Below are positions 61,601-64,000 of a stretch of DNA of 64,000 bases, piece by piece (the stretch's first letter is position 1; every line of letters starts with the position of its first letter). This DNA is from Ornithodoros turicata (lineage: Eukaryota > Arthropoda > Arachnida > Ixodida > Argasidae). The notes below the pieces were generated by a model. That model saw nothing but the letters and a program-made list of their open reading frames with translations. It made no database searches and was not told where the DNA came from. The DNA lies in assembly GCF_037126465.1 (NCBI RefSeq), contig NC_088206.1, forward strand, positions 66,839,687 through 66,903,686. Direction: 5' to 3'. The translations under genes and the position numbers were made by a program.

Positions 61601-61934
61601 ACAAGGCACGAAGGAAGTATTTGACAACATAGCTCGTACCTATCATGAGGATGCAGTTGAACACCTGCAAAGGCACCAGTAAGTAGGGGTGGATATCTAG
61701 GATGATTGTCGAAGATAATTCCTTCCCAGTATCGCTGTCTTTTGTCCGGCGTGAACTTGATGATTTTGTGCTAGTTGTTGAATACTGAGAAGGTGGGACC
61801 TTTAGCATAGCTCCCGCGGGCCTTGCAGATGGATTGTACGGTAGTCGACCGGCGGGAGCGCGAACCTGTGGGGCGTATCCTGGTGCATAAATGTTGGCAA
61901 CCTGCACCGGGTTGTCACTGCGAGGTCTTGCCAT
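58297..61934 (-). CDS. Tetraspanin, eight-cysteine loop (TspanC8-like), 4 exons
   Basis: Membrane organiser with four membrane spans. Exons 61934-61640, 61350-61001, 60128-59910 and 58644-58297 join to 1212 bases: 403 residues and TAG. All introns are GT-AG; the first is phase 1 and the others phase 0. The start is the first ATG of the frame (MARPRSDN). Spans are at about 85-112, 130-156, 168-188 and 304-326. The family motif LGLVGALRQN follows span 2. The large loop (about 190-303) carries CCG (226-228), CSVPFSCC (255-262) and Cys 245, 274, 295, eight cysteines in all, as in the Tspan5/14/15/17/33 subgroup known to escort the protease ADAM10. An N-glycosylation site, NIT, is at 265. Odd points: about 85 residues precede span 1, rich in Ser/Thr (TTSTKSSSSRR), and a 77-residue basic tail follows span 4; both are long for the family. 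The fold is very sure, the subgroup moderately so. Confidence 0.9.
59910..60128 (-). CDS. Tetraspanin exon 3 (large loop)
   Basis: 219 bases, 73 residues carrying seven of the eight loop cysteines, including FKCCGL and RCSVPFSCC. Acceptor gtctctgtag, donor gtatac. Confidence 0.9.
61001..61350 (-). CDS. Tetraspanin exon 2
   Basis: 350 bases: the rest of span 1 (SGAVFCGALYVALS), the small loop, spans 2 and 3 and the start of the large loop. Acceptor aatgcacag, donor gtactg. Confidence 0.9.
61640..61934 (-). CDS. Tetraspanin exon 1
   Basis: 295 bases: the cytoplasmic N-terminal region and the first half of span 1, ending LMI plus one base before GTACGA. A later GTAACA in the same open frame would leave the next exon out of frame, so GTACGA is preferred. 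Confidence 0.85.
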
Positions 61935-62219
61935 GAGGATGGCTGGTGTTGACCAATGTGAACGCGGCAAAGAACACAGCTGTGAAATTACGCCTGACGA
62001 GCAATGGAAAGAGCTGGAAAGAGCGCGACAGCGCGAGCGGGTGTCACGGTCCTGTTGTGTCTAAACAGTACCAACTGCGCAGTCCCTCTGAGCATGCGCT
62101 GAACGCGCGTCATACAAGATGCGTATGGTATGTTCTCCTGCAAGGCCACTAGTTTACCACTACTTTGAATTTTCTACTGTCTCCGTCGCGGCGCATTGAA
62201 AGAATCATCACAAAATTCT

Positions 62220-62340
62220 GCTGCGAGGTATTCGTGCACGTACGCGGCCGTCTCCTGACTGCCCGCACTATCCGTGTGATGAGACAATGGACCACTTCTT
62301 TCTCCACTGCCTCTTTTTATTCGAGCATCTGGCTCCAATT
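62220..62340 (+). repeat. LINE C-terminal fragment
   Basis: Reads CPHYPCDETMDHFFLHC, the C-C-H-C knuckle typical of the end of non-LTR reverse-transcriptase proteins. Truncated on both sides. Confidence 0.5.
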
Positions 62341-62840
62341 ATTTTTAACCAACCCCTTCCAAGTATTTTCCGTTCCCTTATAGAATTCTGTCTTTTGGTC
62401 TCGCATCGTAGACTGTTCTGTTCCATCAGCAGCCTTCCATGCGGTCGTATATCATTCATCTCGTCTTTTAATCTGCAATATTATCCCTTCATCCTCTCTT
62501 GCGTCCACCCATTGATCATGGCCTATTACATCCGGCTGACGCAAGTCTGGAAGGGACCATCTGCCAGAGACTGGGGAAGTAGAGGAATAGTTGACCTGCC
62601 TCCATTAGAACCGTCATTCCTGCATTAGTGCGTTCTTCTTGTGTCTTATCTCAGATTTCATCTCCCCCATGCGAAGCTCTTGCTCTTCGCAATGCTCCCT
62701 CGTAGCACGCCACGCCACGCCTTTCCTCTTGCGTTTTGCTTCACGGCTCTTTCCCTCGGATCTTACACCTAGCATTGGTCCGACATACCTCAACTTCCTT
62801 AGTAGATCCTGGCCAATCGCCCTTAGCGGATAACGGACAC

Positions 62841-63474
62841 TAGAGCCCTGCGCGGATGAGATTTTTGGCATCCGCATCCGACCCGCATCCGCGCACACGT
62901 TATCCGCGTCCGATCCGCATCCGCAGCATGCACAACAGTTTACATCCGCATCCGATCCGCTGAACAAAACGCACCATCCGCATCCGATCCGCAAGATCCT
63001 CACGTTTCGAATGACGCGTAAATACCGCATGTTGGTATAATTTCGGATGTCTCCGTGCTCTCACGGAAGGACTCTCGACGACAAGCAAAGTAAAACCTTT
63101 CAACAACCGTTCAACAAACGCGATATGGAGAGACTTCTGGAACGCGTGGAACGCTATCTCGCCGGTGCTCGCGTGGTTCGAGACGCCAGAATGCCTCTTC
63201 TCCCGTCTTGTCCGTGCACGGTCAAAGGTGTACCCAAGCATGCGCTCGCTCTCGGCGCGCAATACCAATAAATTGCTGGTGGAAAGATTACAGCACGCGG
63301 TATATCCGCATCCGATCCGCTGCTTTCGCAACCGCATCCGATCCGCATCCGACGTCAAGCCTTCCGCATCCGATCCGCACACCGCAGAAAGTGCTAAATT
63401 TTCATCCGAATCCGCAAGTATCTTGCGGATATCCGCGGATATCCGCTTCCATCCGCGGATGGTGCAGGGCTCTA
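62841..63474. mobile_element. hAT-like ggatgcggatcgg element, copy 2, TSD ACGGACAC
   Basis: 634 bases with inverted ends tagagccctgcgcgga / tgcagggctcta. Perfect 8-base duplications ACGGACAC are at 62833-62840 and 63475-63482. The interior has repeated atccgcatccgatccgc near both ends. Apparent long frames across it are repeat shadows. Confidence 0.8.
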
Positions 63475-63482
63475 ACGGACAC

Positions 63483-64000
63483 TGCTCCGAGGACGAAGAA
63501 GAAGAAGCCATTCCTCAAGATAGACCTGCCTTAGTCCACATCATTACCGCACGGACATAGACAAACATCTCTCGCCCCTTTTGTCCTGGCCAATCTCCCT
63601 TAGTGGCTCACGGCCATTATCTCATTGGTAAAGAAGAAGAAGTAGTGCACGCGCTGTGGAACAGCCTTCACAGCCATAGTAGCTCACCATAGCCATAGTA
63701 GCCATAGTGGCTCACGGCCATCATCTGATTGGTTCAGGTTCAGGGGCGCCTAAACCCATTGGTAGAAGAAGACGACGACGAAAGAAGACGGAACCCTTGC
63801 ATCGCAGTATCCCGCCTCGCCTGCTTGGTCCATAGAAAATATCTGTCGAACCATGTCACTACGTGGAGACGTCCACAGCCCGCGTCCACGAACAATCACA
63901 GTTCCAGGCGTTCCGTTCCAACAACGCGGCATCGACGCACAGCGCACAAGAGGACCCACCATCAGACATCCTGCTGTAACAACGGACAACCTGCATTACG
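63483..64000. other. Right edge, probable LINE 3' tail
   Basis: The phrases ctggccaatctcccttagtgg and ggctcacggccatta-type repeats (63590, 63712) resemble LINE 3' ends. No gene was recognised; minus-strand frames here are unsupported. Confidence 0.3.

Noticed and set aside
62614..63560. Long overlapping frames on both strands
   Set aside because: They span the ggatgcggatcgg repeats of the hAT-like element, where repeated triplet-like units keep several frames open by chance.

Overview
This is eukaryotic nuclear DNA, very probably from a hard tick. The evidence is intron-split coding exons with GT-AG borders, a dense load of small DNA transposons, tRNA-derived SINEs of the kind common in ixodid ticks (a GGTTCGAATCC B box followed by a conserved 'ctgtttggggttttcc'-type body), and a cluster of small cysteine-rich secretory genes whose cysteine spacing matches the tick salivary Salp14/basic-tail family. 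No bacterial operons, CRISPR arrays, rRNA or convincing tRNA genes were seen.

Main content, bases 1-57440 (minus strand): a head-to-tail array of paralogous secreted-peptide genes, hidden because every coding exon is only 47-96 bases long and is separated by kilobases of transposon-filled intron. Two genes are complete (gene 2: 22863 down to 6144; gene 3: 46043 down to 28565). Each has seven exons in the same order: signal peptide (S), then a three-exon cysteine module (T, Y, C), then a second copy of that module (T', Y', C'). All splice phases agree (S/T phase 1; T/Y and Y/C phase 0; C/T' phase 1; T'/Y' and Y'/C' phase 0), the sums are whole codons (168 and 169 residues), and both end at a stop followed about 65 bases later by AATAAA. 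Gene 1 (S and T at 4510-2521) runs off the left edge. Gene 4 (S and T at 54687-53323) is a broken copy, and a further S remnant lies near 57400. The introns of the copies are alignable over long stretches, while the mature-peptide exons differ mostly at amino-acid-changing positions with the cysteines kept.

Bases 58297-61934 (minus strand): a four-exon tetraspanin gene (403 residues, eight cysteines in the large loop, CCG motif, unusually long cytoplasmic ends).

The rest is mobile DNA, and the duplicated gene units provide natural 'empty sites' that fix element borders: a dead mariner, PIF/Harbinger-like elements with TTA/TAA duplications, hAT-like elements with 8-base duplications, a pogo/Tigger remnant, several foldback MITE families (some nested three or four deep), LINE fragments and SINEs. 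The right end (62000-64000) holds LINE tail fragments and a hAT-like element but no recognised gene.
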